Shown one piece after another: positions 32,595-44,108 of a DNA stretch of 64,000 nt. Below the pieces are notes generated by a model. The model was given only the letters and a program-made list of their open reading frames with translations, had not been told where the DNA came from and did no database searches. A program made the translations under genes and the position numbers. Numbering within the stretch: position 1 is the stretch's first letter; every line of letters begins with the position of its first letter. Origin of the DNA: Microstegium vimineum (lineage: Eukaryota > Streptophyta > Magnoliopsida > Poales > Poaceae); contig CM039123.1 of assembly GCA_022036555.1 (NCBI GenBank), positions 15,536,326-15,600,325 on the forward strand, written 5' to 3'.

Positions 32595-34469
32595 CCGGCC
32601 GGCCCCACCCCTGGCTGGTCAGCCACCTGGTGGGCCCCCCTTCTATGGCCTTCGGGAGTATTCCTCCACTGCCTTTGAAGAGTCATCTCGGACCTACATT
32701 AAGTCGGTTTGATCCAACGGACGTCGTGCACCCCACCGGGCTATAAATAGAGGGCAGATCCCACCCCCCGGGGAACTGGAGTTCCCTTCAGTCTAAGTCA
32801 TTGGAGATCTGGTCATCCAAAGCCACAAAATCTAGTTCATCTAGAGCCTCTCTAGTTCATAGCATAGCTTAGTTAGATCAAGAGTAGAGGAAGTCAAGAT
32901 ACGTCAATCAATCTTGGACTCCCAACGTTGTCAAGAGACTAGAGTCTGGTATAGTTCTTATTCTCTTCTCTCTTATTGTGATTATCTACAGTTGTATAAT
33001 ATTTACGGGCAACACTATTTTTCATTATTATGTTCTTGTTTACTTGGTTCATTTCTTACATTAATATGTCTAGTATAGTTAGTTTGCTATTGAGTTCATA
33101 CACATGTTCGTATAGCGCTCGTCTACTCGATCGTGTAGCGAGTGGTAGGCGGTATATAGGCGTGGTGCTTAGATACATTGCTTATCTATGGATTCCCCAT
33201 CTCTGCTGGGTCGTGGGGTAGATCATGGACGTGACAGGTCCATTGAGTCCTCTGTAGGCCTCCCCTATGCAGTGGTTTGGTAGGGAGGGATTGTTAGGTT
33301 AAGGATATATTCGTATATCTGAGCTTTCTGAACTCAACCCATCCTGTTCATGGCCCCATTGTGGTTGGGAACATTGGTAGTATTACTTAATGATGATTGC
33401 TAGATATACTTGTACTAAATAGCATAGCTTTGACGGTAGCTAGAATACTTATGAGTTATTTCTTTATTACTTGTATTGGACGACGCTTGTGTAGTGACTA
33501 GAGTGCTCTAAGAACTTTATCTTTATTATTATGATGACTGATCAATTACCCTTATCATATATATATATATATATATTTATCATGTGACTTACCCCTGTTA
33601 TGAGTAGAGTTCTTGGTTGGTTAATCCCTTCATTCATTTCATATGCATGTTATCAATACTATAGATTATCAGTTTAACTAGACCTTCCAAGTGGTAAAAT
33701 ATAAATCGACAACCTAGTAATACTCTAGGTAAAAATTGATTCTACAAGCGGACAGATTAATATTTAAATGACACATGAGTTAGTCTTTAATCTTCTATTC
33801 TACTCAATACTAGTGTTATAGGTTGGAGAGCTCTAAGATTTATCCTAAACATATCTTTATCATTTATATATTATCTTTATTATGAGATTGATTTCCAATT
33901 ATGAGTAATGATCTAGTAGAACTCTTATCACGTGCGTGCAAAAGTTATAGTTGTTGTCTTTATTACCTCCTAGATCCTTCCTAGTGGAAAAGTATAAATA
34001 ACAATACCTAGAACATTCCTGGGTGAAATGCTACAATCACTACAAGAAATGTGATGGTTTATGACAAAACGCGTGTCATAAACCATGTGCCTTATTCCAT
34101 GGTTTGTGGCGTTTATCCGTTCATAGAATGTTATAGAAGTGCTTCTCTGACATTCTATGAACTGATAAACGTCACAAACCATGGAATAAGGCGCATGGTT
34201 TATGACAAAATGCATGTCATAAGCCATGCGCCTTATTCCATGGTTTGTGACGTTTATCAGTTCATAGAATGTCAAAGGCGCATGGTTTATGACACACATT
34301 TTGTCATAAACCAACACATTTCTTGTAGTGAATGGGTGTATTTTATTGGTGCACTTGCAGATAACCTTTATTATATATCTTGAGTAAGAGTCATGATCAT
34401 AAGTATAACCAAGTCTCTCGTGTCATGTTAGGGATGATAACTTAACTTAAGTGGTGCTAAGAGATATCA
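32595..34469 (+). repeat. Unassigned gypsy LTR, interrupted by a MITE
   Basis: A TATAAATAG box (32742-32750) followed by a long AT-rich region runs to GAGATATCA at 34469, with a tRNA-Asp-type primer-binding site just after it. The left border is not visible; the block abuts the previous element's LTR. It contains an (AT)n run near 33557-33577 and the CACTA MITE at 34038-34330. Confidence 0.5.
34038..34330. mobile_element. 293-bp CACTA-type MITE
   Basis: It begins CACTACAAGAAATGTG and ends CACATTTCTTGTAGTG, perfect 16-bp inverted repeats, with AAT duplicated at 34035-34037 and 34331-34333. The interior is made of inverted and direct copies of ATGGTTTATGACA and CCTTATTCCATGGTTTGTG, so the transcript could fold into a long hairpin. 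Its terminal sequence differs from the 11-kb CACTA element, so it belongs to another family. Confidence 0.92.
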
Positions 34470-34479
34470 GCAAGCATTT

Positions 34480-34501
34480 CTGGTGCCATTGCCGGGGACA
34501 C
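34480..34501 (+). promoter_or_regulatory. Gypsy primer-binding site (tRNA-Asp type)
   Basis: TGGTGCCATTGCCGGGGACA is a two-mismatch version of the TGGCGCCGTTGCCGGGGA site used by Athila and other plant gypsy elements. Only 65 bp of the interior remain before the next element begins at 34566. Confidence 0.75.
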
Positions 34502-34565
34502 TGTTCTTTGTAATGACGTTAGTGAATGCCAACAGTGATCATCACAATGAGGACTAGCTTGCTGG

Positions 34566-35554
34566 TGTTGACACAAAAAGCGTCAGGATCTGCGAATACC
34601 TCGGGCTTATATCCGAATTCGATATCCAAAGGCGTGCCAGTTGATTTGACCAGTTAATCGACAAGGACGATAACTAGAATAAGAGTTGAACGAGACAACG
34701 GTGATGCGCCCGGATGTCAAGGCTCAAACTTGATCAGGATAACTAGAGTAGAGCTGAACGAGACGACGTCAAGGCTCAGGTTGCTCAAACGCGGAACTTG
34801 CAAGGGTTGACGGAGATCGAAGAGATGTAGCCCGTCGAGACTTGAAGAACTCGTAGGTAAACTAGATCTAATACGATAAAAGTAGAATTGCTGGAAAAGT
34901 AAATAAAAATAATGGATTTATTTGATATATGATTGTTGTATTTCACGTGGCCCTTGGGCACATATTTATACTCTCGTATGGGGATTTGTACATGGATACG
35001 ACTCATACCTTCCTAAACAAACACTCCATTCTTAGGGAAATAACTGACTCGCGCAGGAGTCGAACCCAAATAATAATAATCTTTTCCTAAACAGACTCTT
35101 CTATTATTATGGAAATAAAACGACTCGTACAAGAGTCAGACTCAAACTCCTATCACAATACCGGTATAATAACACCAGTTTCCTTATCTATCTTCTTCGA
35201 CGAAACCTTCCATCGGCAGATTCATTTAATTCGCAACTTCCTTCTAACGCCATCGATAGTCTTCTACTGACATCAACTGCCACGTCACCCTGCGCCCATC
35301 GGCACTATCTCATTATCGGCAATATCCTCCGATCGGCAACTCTTCACTCCCATTGGCAACTTGCTTTTATTAATCAACCCTTATCGGCAACAATCTTGCT
35401 TTATCGTTCAGCTTCCATCGGCAACAAACTCATCTTCATTTGCAGCACACTCTCATCGGTAATCTTAACCGATGACTTTCTAATACCGATAGAAAACGGT
35501 CACCGATCAATGCGAGTCTTAGCCCATTTGACATGTTGAAAAACGGTGTCAACA
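34566..35554 (-). repeat. 3' LTR of element 1 (989 bp)
   Basis: On the plus strand it starts TGTTGACACAAAAAGCGTCA and ends AACGGTGTCAACA. The ends are inverted copies of each other (TGTTGACAC / GTGTCAACA). Confidence 0.85.
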
Positions 35555-35570
35555 CATGCCCCCCAATTTT
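35555..35570 (-). promoter_or_regulatory. Polypurine tract of element 1
   Basis: On the minus strand AAAATTGGGGGGCATG directly precedes the 3' LTR, the position of the plus-strand primer. The equivalent at element 2 is AACTAGGGGGCCTG at 47762-47775. Confidence 0.75.
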
Positions 35571-35812
35571 GGAGCATAAAATATTTTACGCGCTGAAATT
35601 CTCTGTGCCACAATCTTCTCCTCTAAGGCACCTGCGTGAATTCTTCGATTCCCGCGCGCGAAAATTGCAAGTTACCAATAGAAACCCCGCGACTGCAGCG
35701 TAAACAGTTGCAAATCCAATCATATCTCCTCGATCAGCGCGAAAATCTATTGTATACCCTTCCATATTCCTGCTCAGTGCAAAGAAAATTCCAAAATACC
35801 CTTGACTAGGCT

Positions 35813-35820
35813 TATAAAAG
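35813..35820 (+). promoter_or_regulatory. TATA box of the PMD cargo gene
   Basis: TATAAAAG lies about 160 bp upstream of the ATG at 35974, in unique internal sequence outside the LTR. It suggests that the cargo gene has its own plus-strand promoter. Confidence 0.6.
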
Positions 35821-35973
35821 TTACCACCATCCAATCTGTTCTTCATCCCGAGCTCACATTCACTTTTACTCCCTCATTTCACCAGTGCTTCCGAAGAACA
35901 CTCCGGTGATCCTCAAGCAGCGGCGTCTCCTTCCCTCATCAAAGCGCGAACCACGAGAATCCCTCCTGCTTCA

Positions 35974-38900
35974 ATGGCGATCAACTTCAACGTTCCTGAG
36001 GTGATTCCTCCTTCCTTCGCTTTGCATCTCTCTATTTCCTTTTTCGCATTGTTCCATAATTTCCCTTTTGCTTTCCTTCCATTTTCTGAATTTAGGAACT
36101 GCGCAACAAAATAGTGATCCCTCTTGATCAATCACATTTTCACTTCCTGGGCCCAATGGGGAATACCGATCCTACTACGCTCATCAATGCAAAGACCAAT
36201 CGCATCCCTTTTAGATCTGAGTGTTTCAATCTAGGGTTGTGGAGGGATGCTTTCCGCTCATGGCCCAAACCCACCAAAGGTTGGAAGAATTGGTATCTCA
36301 GGATGGCTAGAACACAACAAGTTTATTGGGCAGAGCGCAACCTGGACCAATGCATTAAGCTTTCTATTGCCGATATGGCTAAGAACGAGAACATGATGAT
36401 GGTTGCTTCTTACTTTTGGTCCGACACAATGAACGCATTCTTATTCAGACATGGACCAGCCACCCCACTCTTGCCGATGTGCACATGTTTACCGGCCTCG
36501 ACGTCTCCTCTACCGATCCCTCCAATCTTTTCGGTAGGAAACCCGAACATCAGGTAATCACATGCAACATCAGCGGCTGGACTGGATATATTCGAGAAAA
36601 CTAGAAGACTGGATCGGTAGGTCAAAGGGAACACACCATCTTCCTGAACATGTGGTTGGAAAAGTTCATCTTCTGCGGCAGAACAGTTGGACCTACTACT
36701 ATGTACCTTCCTGCAGCAGAGCTTCTGGCCATGGAGCAAGACTTCCTCTTGGCCGATACCTCCTTGGTTCGGTATATCACCTCCTTCATCAGGTATCCAG
36801 AAAGCTATTGCTAGGCGAGCCCATCGGCAACCTCGGCGGTCCATGGTGGTTCATCAACATGTGGTTGAACGCACACATGCATAAAGCCCTCCAGTTCGAC
36901 TTATTCAATCAACAATTTCCAAGGGACATATCGGAGGACTATGAATTTAATGATGATGAATCAGCAACCCATTTCCCACTCAACTTTGGGGAGGCCGTCA
37001 TCATATTGCCAGGAACCGATGCCAATGAGGGTCAGTTCGGCATGTTCTTTCAGAGAGTTTACTGCGGGATTCCAGCAGCAAAACGGGTCTGGTGGCCTTA
37101 TATTGATCAGGACAACCGATTTCCACTTTCCTTCAATCTTACCGATGGAAATATACCACAAAATGAGTTGATCATGAAGGCCACCATCATTCCTCGGGCC
37201 ATCCCAGTTAACATCTTTGGGACCGGGAAGAATACTTCTCCAACTTATGAGTTTTACTATCCATTGGTAGCAGCAAGACAGTTGGCATTTGGTCAGTTGC
37301 CGATCAAGTTCAGCTATGCCAATGTGATAAAACCAAGAGAGATCATATCTAGCGCCATGGATTGGAACAGGATCATCACTCTTTCTCCCCATGCTGATAC
37401 ATCAAACATTGATTTATCTTCTTGGGCACCAACATCCTTCATCACGGAGTCATACAAATCCTGGTGGCAAGAATGGAAAAATCAACTATTCCCCAAGTCA
37501 TCGCATTACTATTGGCATTTGATCGACGCCGATCATATCATTTCCGATGATGCAGTAAGTTCTTCATTCTAATGCATCTCTCATTATTTACTTCTACTAT
37601 CGGCATCTGACCCTCTTTTACTAACAGGCCGACGATCCAATCCCTCGAACGAGCAAGAGTGGCAAGCACTTCAATCTTCAAATGATGAACCCCATATCAA
37701 TCATTGGCAACAAGGCTCCTACGTTGGCTGCTTTCACCCCTCAAAGGGTATCCAAGGTCACCCTCAAGCCCAGGCCGACAACAACTAGCACCACTACTAC
37801 TCCATCAGTTGCTGCCGCTATCTTGGCGCAAGCTTTCGCAGTAAGTTCTTATTTCATTTATACCGATTACAAACCCTCATCGGCAACGTTCACTTTATTT
37901 AACTTGCACCAAAAATCCTTTACAGGCAACGGGCTCATCGACAGCTACTCCAAATGTACAAGCTTCTCTGACTCAGGTGCCGATGCCCCCCAAGCTTCAC
38001 AGCAAAAACGTGCCGGCTCACCAACTGCTGCCCCGAAGAGGAAATGCTTGAGGCGAGCCACTCCATCCGTGCCATTAACTCCAGCTGCATCACCAACTCC
38101 CGTTGATGCACCAATACCAGAGCCAACATCGGCGCCCATTCCTGAGCAACCATTGGACGAAACTCCCAGCCAGGAAACAATACCATCACTGCAGGAACCA
38201 GCTGCAACAATGGAGAAAGCATCGACATCGGTACCAGCACCAACACCAACTGAAATCCACGACCAGGGGATAGCATCATTGCCACAGGGGTTAGCCACCA
38301 CGGCAAAGGTAGCACCGGCAACAGCACCACCAGCACCAACCATTCCTCCCACGGAGGCAAGTTCATCAGCAACCGTTGCCGATCTTCATGATGATGTCAC
38401 GCCAGCTGTCTTCCCGAGCCCAATGCAAGAGATCCGCTTTAAGATGGTAAGTTGACTCACATTCTATAACACAAACTTATGATCGGCAAGCTCTAATCTT
38501 CTTTTTCTTCAGGCTCAAGACTCTCCGAACAGTCTGTTCTCCTTCGCCGTCGACTTCCCAGAAGATGGTGAAGAAGAGATTTCCACTCAAGCTTCAATTA
38601 CGGTATCGGCAGAATTGAAGGCCAAACTTGAAGCATTTCTCCTTCTACTGCAACTAGATACTTCGCAATTAGTCCAAGATTCCAGCACAACAAAAGCAGC
38701 CTTCAAGGAAATCCAAGACCAACTGCCTGCCGATATTGAAGAGACACTCTTCCAAGCGGCATTCCTCGAGAGTCGGCAGCTCCAATACCGAAGGGCTTCA
38801 CGTCGCATTGCCGAAAGAGCTGCTCAGGCGGGATTTGAAGAAGAAATACTCAAGTTCAAACAAGTCGCTGATGAAAAACACAAGGACATCAGCCGTCTAG

Positions 38901-39199
38901 AAGCTTCCAGCATTGACCTTGAACAAGAAATTTCCTGTCTATCGTCAAAGAAGGAGAATCTATTGGCAGAGCTGAAACAAGTTGATGAAGCTTTAAGTTC
39001 AGCTAACCAGAAGAAAACTCAACTTCCCGACGCCACCAAGATCTTGCAACAAGAGAGAGATGCTGCTGCTCACGAGGCTCTGACGTTAAGGAAGAAAGTC
39101 AAACCAGTAGAAGGTACCGCCGATGACGACGCCAAGGAACTGGAGGAAGTGGACCAGATTCGCCTGCGTGCGATATCATCCATCCAATCCTTGTTGTAA
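35974..39199 (+). pseudogene. Plant-mobile-domain (PMD) gene carried antisense in element 1
   Basis: Five exons with consensus borders: 35974-36000, 36096-37554, 37628-37840, 37926-38446 and 38513-39199, three of the donors reading GTAAGT. Exon 1 encodes MAINFNVPE. Exon 2 carries the PMD (aminotransferase-like) pattern, including NWYLRMARTQQVYW, TLADVHMFTGLDV and GGPWWFINMWLNAHMHK. Exon 3 is Thr/Pro-rich; exon 4 is Pro/Ala-rich; exon 5 is a long coiled coil (for example LKQVDEALSSANQKK) ending at a natural stop. Defects are 1-bp deletions near 36463 and 36750, a TAG near 36601 and a frame change in exon 4. The gene converges on pol, whose stop lies 123 bp away on the other strand. PMD proteins such as MAIN act in nuclear silencing and genome stability; the function here is unknown. 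Introns survive because the gene is antisense to the genomic RNA. Confidence 0.82.
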
Positions 39200-39321
39200 T
39201 CTATTGTAACCCATCATGTTGGCAATTTGCAAACCTTGGCATTTGATTTTGCACGTTAACACGCCTTCTGCTGATATTCTGTAGGATTGTTATCTTATCG
39301 GCACTTATACTTTGTGTTGCT

Positions 39322-40605
39322 TCATGCATCTACCCAGATACTAGGATAATACTTCTTTAAATATTTACCGTTGATTGCTCTAGGAAACGCAACCCCTTCG
39401 AGGGTCTCCAAAAGATAGGCATTACCAGGAACTGACTGACTTATCCGAAACGGACCTTCCCAATTAGGAGACCATTTTCCAAACTTAGAACTCTTAGTCC
39501 CAATCGGTAAAATCAATTTCCATACTAGATCACCATCGGCAAATTCTTTCAACTTTACTTTCTTGTCATACCACCTGGCGACCCTCTTCTTGTTTTCTTC
39601 AATGCTGATCAAAGCCCTTAACCGATGACTCGCTAGATCTTCTAACTCATCCTTCATAAGAGTACCATAATCATCGGTTGTCAATTGGTCCTGTGAAGAT
39701 AATCGCCAAGAACCAGTTTTAATTTCCCAAGGCAAGACAGCATCATGCCCATAGACCAATTGATATGGCGAAACCTTAGTCGCACCATGACAAGCCATCC
39801 GATATGACCACAAAGCTTCATTCAACACTATATGCCACCTTCTAGGGTTTTCTTGAATCTTGCGTTTGATAAGTTTAATAACTCCTTTATGAGTTGCTTC
39901 AGCCTGACCGTTAGCTTGAGCATAATAAGGAGAAGAGTTTAAAACTTTGAACCCCATACCGATCGCAAAATCCTCAAACTCTCCCGACGTAAACATGGTT
40001 CCTTGATCAGTCGTAATAGTTTGAGGAATACCAAATCGGTAAATGATATGCTCTTTTACAAAATTTATCATATTCGCCGACGTAACCGTCTTCAAAGGAA
40101 TTTCTTCAACCCACTTTGTAAAGTAATCGGTAGCGATAAGTATAAACTTATGCCCCTTGCTTGATGGCGGATAAATCTGACCGATGAGATCAATAGCCCA
40201 TCCTCTAAATGGCCAAGGCTTGATTATAGGATTCATTGCCGATGCAGGTACCCTTTGAACATTACCGAATTTCTGACAATCTTAACATCCCTTGAAGTAT
40301 TTGAAGCAATCCTCAAGAATTCTCGGCCAGTAATACCCATTCCGCCTAATCATCCCCTTCATCTTGAACGTCGACTGATGTGCTCCACACACTCCTTCAT
40401 GAATTTCTCCCATTAACTCCTTCGATTCTTTTGTACCAAGGCATCTGAGCAAAACTCCATCAATGGTCCGATAATACAATTCATCATCAAGGAGCACATA
40501 TTTGGTAGCTTGAAACCTTAACCGCCTCTCAACCTTCCTAGACGGATTTCTCAAGTAATCGGCAATTTCTTTTCTCCAGTCATCGGCAACCGTTACCGAT
40601 GTCAT
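39322..40605 (-). pseudogene. Element 1 integrase (one internal nonsense codon)
   Basis: The N-terminal H2C2 zinc-binding part (EIHEGVCGAHQSTFKMKG) is followed by an in-frame TAA at 40282, then the integrase core and C-terminus in the same frame (40236-39322). Core acidic residues are visible in GWAIDLIGQI, TITTDQGTMF and GQAEATHKG, so the D,D,E triad is intact. The C-terminal region (WEGPFRISQSV) is ordinary for gypsy. This domain inserts the cDNA into host DNA. One base change separates it from an open frame. Confidence 0.9.
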
Positions 40606-42558
40606 TACCCCTTGAATTGGCTGATACCCTGAAGCATACTATGCCAACCGATTAGCTTCTTCATTATATAACCTGGGAATGTGTTCAAGGTGGTATTCTT
40701 TAAATTCTTTCAATAACTGCAAACACTTCTCACGAGCCGCAATTAAAACCTCACTTCGGCATTAGTATGTTCCAATCAATTGATTGATCACCAACATGGA
40801 ATCACCGAAGATTTCAACAGCATCGGCACGTACTTCCCTGAGTAATTCCAACCCCTTCAGTAAAGCCTGGTACTCAGCCTGATTATTAGTCGAAGTAGCA
40901 ATAATCGGCAACGGGATTTCATACTTTTGTCCCCGAGGTGAAATTAGGACAATGCCGATGCCTGCTCCTTCCTTGCATGTAGATCCATCAAAGAATAAGG
41001 TCCAAGGAGCAATGTGCATGGCGCTTACTGCATTGCAATGTTGGGTAACAAAATCAGCCATCACTTGACTTTTAACTGCTTTAGCCGATTCATACCTCAA
41101 ATCAAACTCCGATAGCGCCAAAATCCACTTGCCGATTCTTCCACCTAATATCGGCATCGACAGCATATACTTAACCACGTCATCTTTGCATATGACGGTG
41201 CATTCAGCCGATAACAAATAATGTCTCAACTTAGTACAAGAGAAGTACAAACACAGACATAACTTTTCGACGGCCGAATACCTGGTTTCAGCATCCACCA
41301 ATCTTCTACTCAAATAGTAAATCACACGTTCCTTTCCTTCAAATTCTTGGATTAAGGCTGACCCGATAACACTGTCATCGGCAGACAAATACAATCTGAA
41401 AGGTTTCCCGTGTTGAGGTGGAACCAAGACTGGAGGATTCACCAAATATTTCTTAATCTCTTCCAAAGCTAGCTTCTGCTCTTCTTTCCATATAAATTCT
41501 TGATTGGCCTTTAATTTCAACAGCGGAATAAAAGACTTAATCTTTCCAGACAGATTAGATATAAATCTTCTAATAAAATTAATCTTGCCGATCAAGGATT
41601 GCAACTTAGTCTTATTTGTGGGAGCAACTACCTTGTTAATTGCATCAATAGATTTTCTGCCGATCTCGACGCCTCTCTGATGCACCATAAAACCCAGAAA
41701 CTGGCCTGTCGATACACCAAATGCACACTTGTTAGGATTCATCTTCAACCCATGCTCCCTTGTGCATTCCAGGATTTTTCGCAAATCGGCAAGATGCTTC
41801 TCAAAATTTCCGGATTTAACCACCACATCATCAATATAGATTTCGACTATCGTGCCGATGTACTTATGAAAGATAAAATTCATTGCTCTTTGATAAGTAG
41901 CACCGGCGTTCTTCAAGCCAAAAGTCATTACGACCCACTCAAACAAACCGACATGACCTGGACATCTGAATGCAGTCTTGTTTATGTCTTCCTCGGCCAT
42001 GAATATTTGATTATATCCAGCATTACCATCCATGAAACTAATGATTTGATGTCCGGCAGTGGCATCAACCAACAGATCGGCAACTGGCATCGGATAACCA
42101 TCCATCGGTGTAGCCTTGTTGAGATTCCTAAAATCAATACAAACACGAAGTTTTCCATTCTTCTTATACACAGGAACCACATTAGAAATCCAATCGGCAT
42201 ATCGACATTGCCGAATAAACCCAACTTCAATTAACTTTGTAATTTCAGCTTTAATGTCAGGCAACACGTTAGGATTGCATCGGCGTGCTTGCTATTGATA
42301 TGGTTGGAAACCAGACTTAATAGGTAACCGATGTTCAACTATCGATCGGTCTAGACCAGGCATCTCTGTATAATCCCAAGAAAAGCAATCTTTATATTCT
42401 TTCAATAAATTACATAACCGTTGTTTACATTGGGAATCTAGCTTAGCACTAATGAAAGTTGGCCTAGATTTACTACCATCGCCGATGTCTATCTCTAATA
42501 AATCATCGGCGGATGTAAATCCCTGCCCAAGTTTTCCATCATCGGCGAAGCGATCCAT
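40606..42558 (-). pseudogene. Element 1 reverse transcriptase and dual RNase H
   Basis: All pieces share one frame, interrupted by TAG at 42292, TAA at 40762 and TAG at 40639. RT motifs include KLRVCIDFRNLNKATP and the catalytic YIDDVVVKS. The first RNase H is seen as YLSADDSVIGSALIQEF, then the tether, then a second archaeal-type RNase H starting LFFDGSTCKEGAG with NNQAEYQALLKGLELL. Two RNase H domains in this order mark the Tat clade. The domain copies the genomic RNA into DNA and removes the RNA strand. Confidence 0.92.
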
Positions 42559-44108
42559 TAAAACCTTTCTTCATAACAGACTGCTTGGATCGATGTGATT
42601 CTGTAATCAGTGACCTTGAGGAACTCTGTATCCCAGGCTTCACCTGATATGTACTTGGTATGCTCATAAGTCTCTGATTCTGCCGATGCAACTGTTGATG
42701 GGGTTTCACTCTGGACGACTTCAATTTTGTCTCCGACCCATTGCACAAGGCTTTGATGCATTGTGGAAGGGATACAACAATTGGCATGGATCCAGTCCCT
42801 TCCTAGGAGCAAGTTGTAGGTGCCTTTGCCACTGATCACGAAAAACGTTGTCGGCAAAGTTTTACTGCCGATGGTTAATTCAACACATACGGCTCCTATA
42901 GCTGGCGACACATTTCCTTCAAAATCTTTAAGTTTCATGTCCGTCTTGACTAAGTCTTGGTCACCTTTCCCAAGTTTCCTGAACATGACATATGGCATTA
43001 TATTGATTGATGCCCCACCGTCCACCAGCATCTTCGTCACGGGCTGCCCATCTACTTTACCTTTGATGAACAGACCCCTTAAGTGTTGCCTTTCATCATC
43101 GGCAGGTTTCTCAAAGACAGCTGCCATCGGATCTAACACCAACTGTGCCATCTCAGTAGCTTCATCAGAATCAAAAAATGCCATGAACTCCATCGGCAAT
43201 ATAACGACCATGTTGATATCTGCCGATGGATCTCTCTCCTTGCGCTTTGGCCTCCATTCCTTAACTGGGGAGTTCTCTCTTGCAGAATTTTCACCGTGAT
43301 ATAGATCGTTCCAGCATTCGCGCTGCATCCTTCTTTTCTGACTCTTTGTCAGACCCTTGGGGCACCATTGAGGAAGCTTAGTCTTCCAAACAGGTTGGTG
43401 CTGCTTCTCACTGCCAGTATCGGCACCACTTCTTATGTTTGGATTTCTGGAGAATATCTCCTCATCGGGCACTCTTGCATTGGCCATTTCCTCGAGCTCC
43501 TCCTGACTAACGCGCCTGCCAAGTCTATCATGTGCGCTGAGTTTGCCCCCCAGCCGATCATGCGCTGATTTCTTCTCTTTGATCGGCGTGCGATAGCTTG
43601 ATGCCCGATCATCAAAACAGAGTTTCTTTTCTGACCGATTGGAAGGATAGTATCCATTGCATTCAGGGCAATTATCGGCAGTAGGTAATTTAATACCTTC
43701 TTCCCAGCAATGAACGAAGAAGGGACACCTCCAATGGTCTCTATGCTGAAGCCACTCTTGACGCCTCTCTTCCTCCTGCCGCCGATATCGTTCTTCCTGC
43801 GATTGCCGATAATCTTGTCTTGGCCGCCTATGTGTGATTATAACACCAAGAGCCCTCTTGGCATTACTGCTTTCATCGGCAACTCTCTTGCCCTTTCTAT
43901 CATCGGCAAACTTCTTCACATCACGCTCAGCTACCTGATGGTCTGGATCCACCGATGCATTCTTCCTGGCAACTTCCGATGTTAACACTTTAGTTTTTTC
44001 AGTAGTTTCCACCATGTTATTTGGAAACGGATGCTGGTCAATCTTCATCGACTTCTGGGCTTTAGTATTTCCAAACGTGATTCGCCCAGATTCAATTTCT
44101 GATTGCAA
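42558..44108 (-). pseudogene. Element 1 zinc-binding linker and aspartic protease
   Basis: The frame is open for 516 codons. It begins with charged sequence and a C/H-rich segment (CPFFVHCWEEGIKLPT, then CPECNGYY), and carries the protease core near 43030: TKMLVDGGASINIMP, with the catalytic motif as DGG rather than DSG/DTG, followed by LLLGRDWIH. DGG is usual in Tat-type proteases. It is in the same frame as the gag piece above and in a different frame from pol, so a frame change separates protease from RT near 42558. Confidence 0.85.

Noticed and set aside
41599..42234. 211-codon plus-strand frame
   Set aside because: Lies exactly opposite the reverse transcriptase and shows no own domain.
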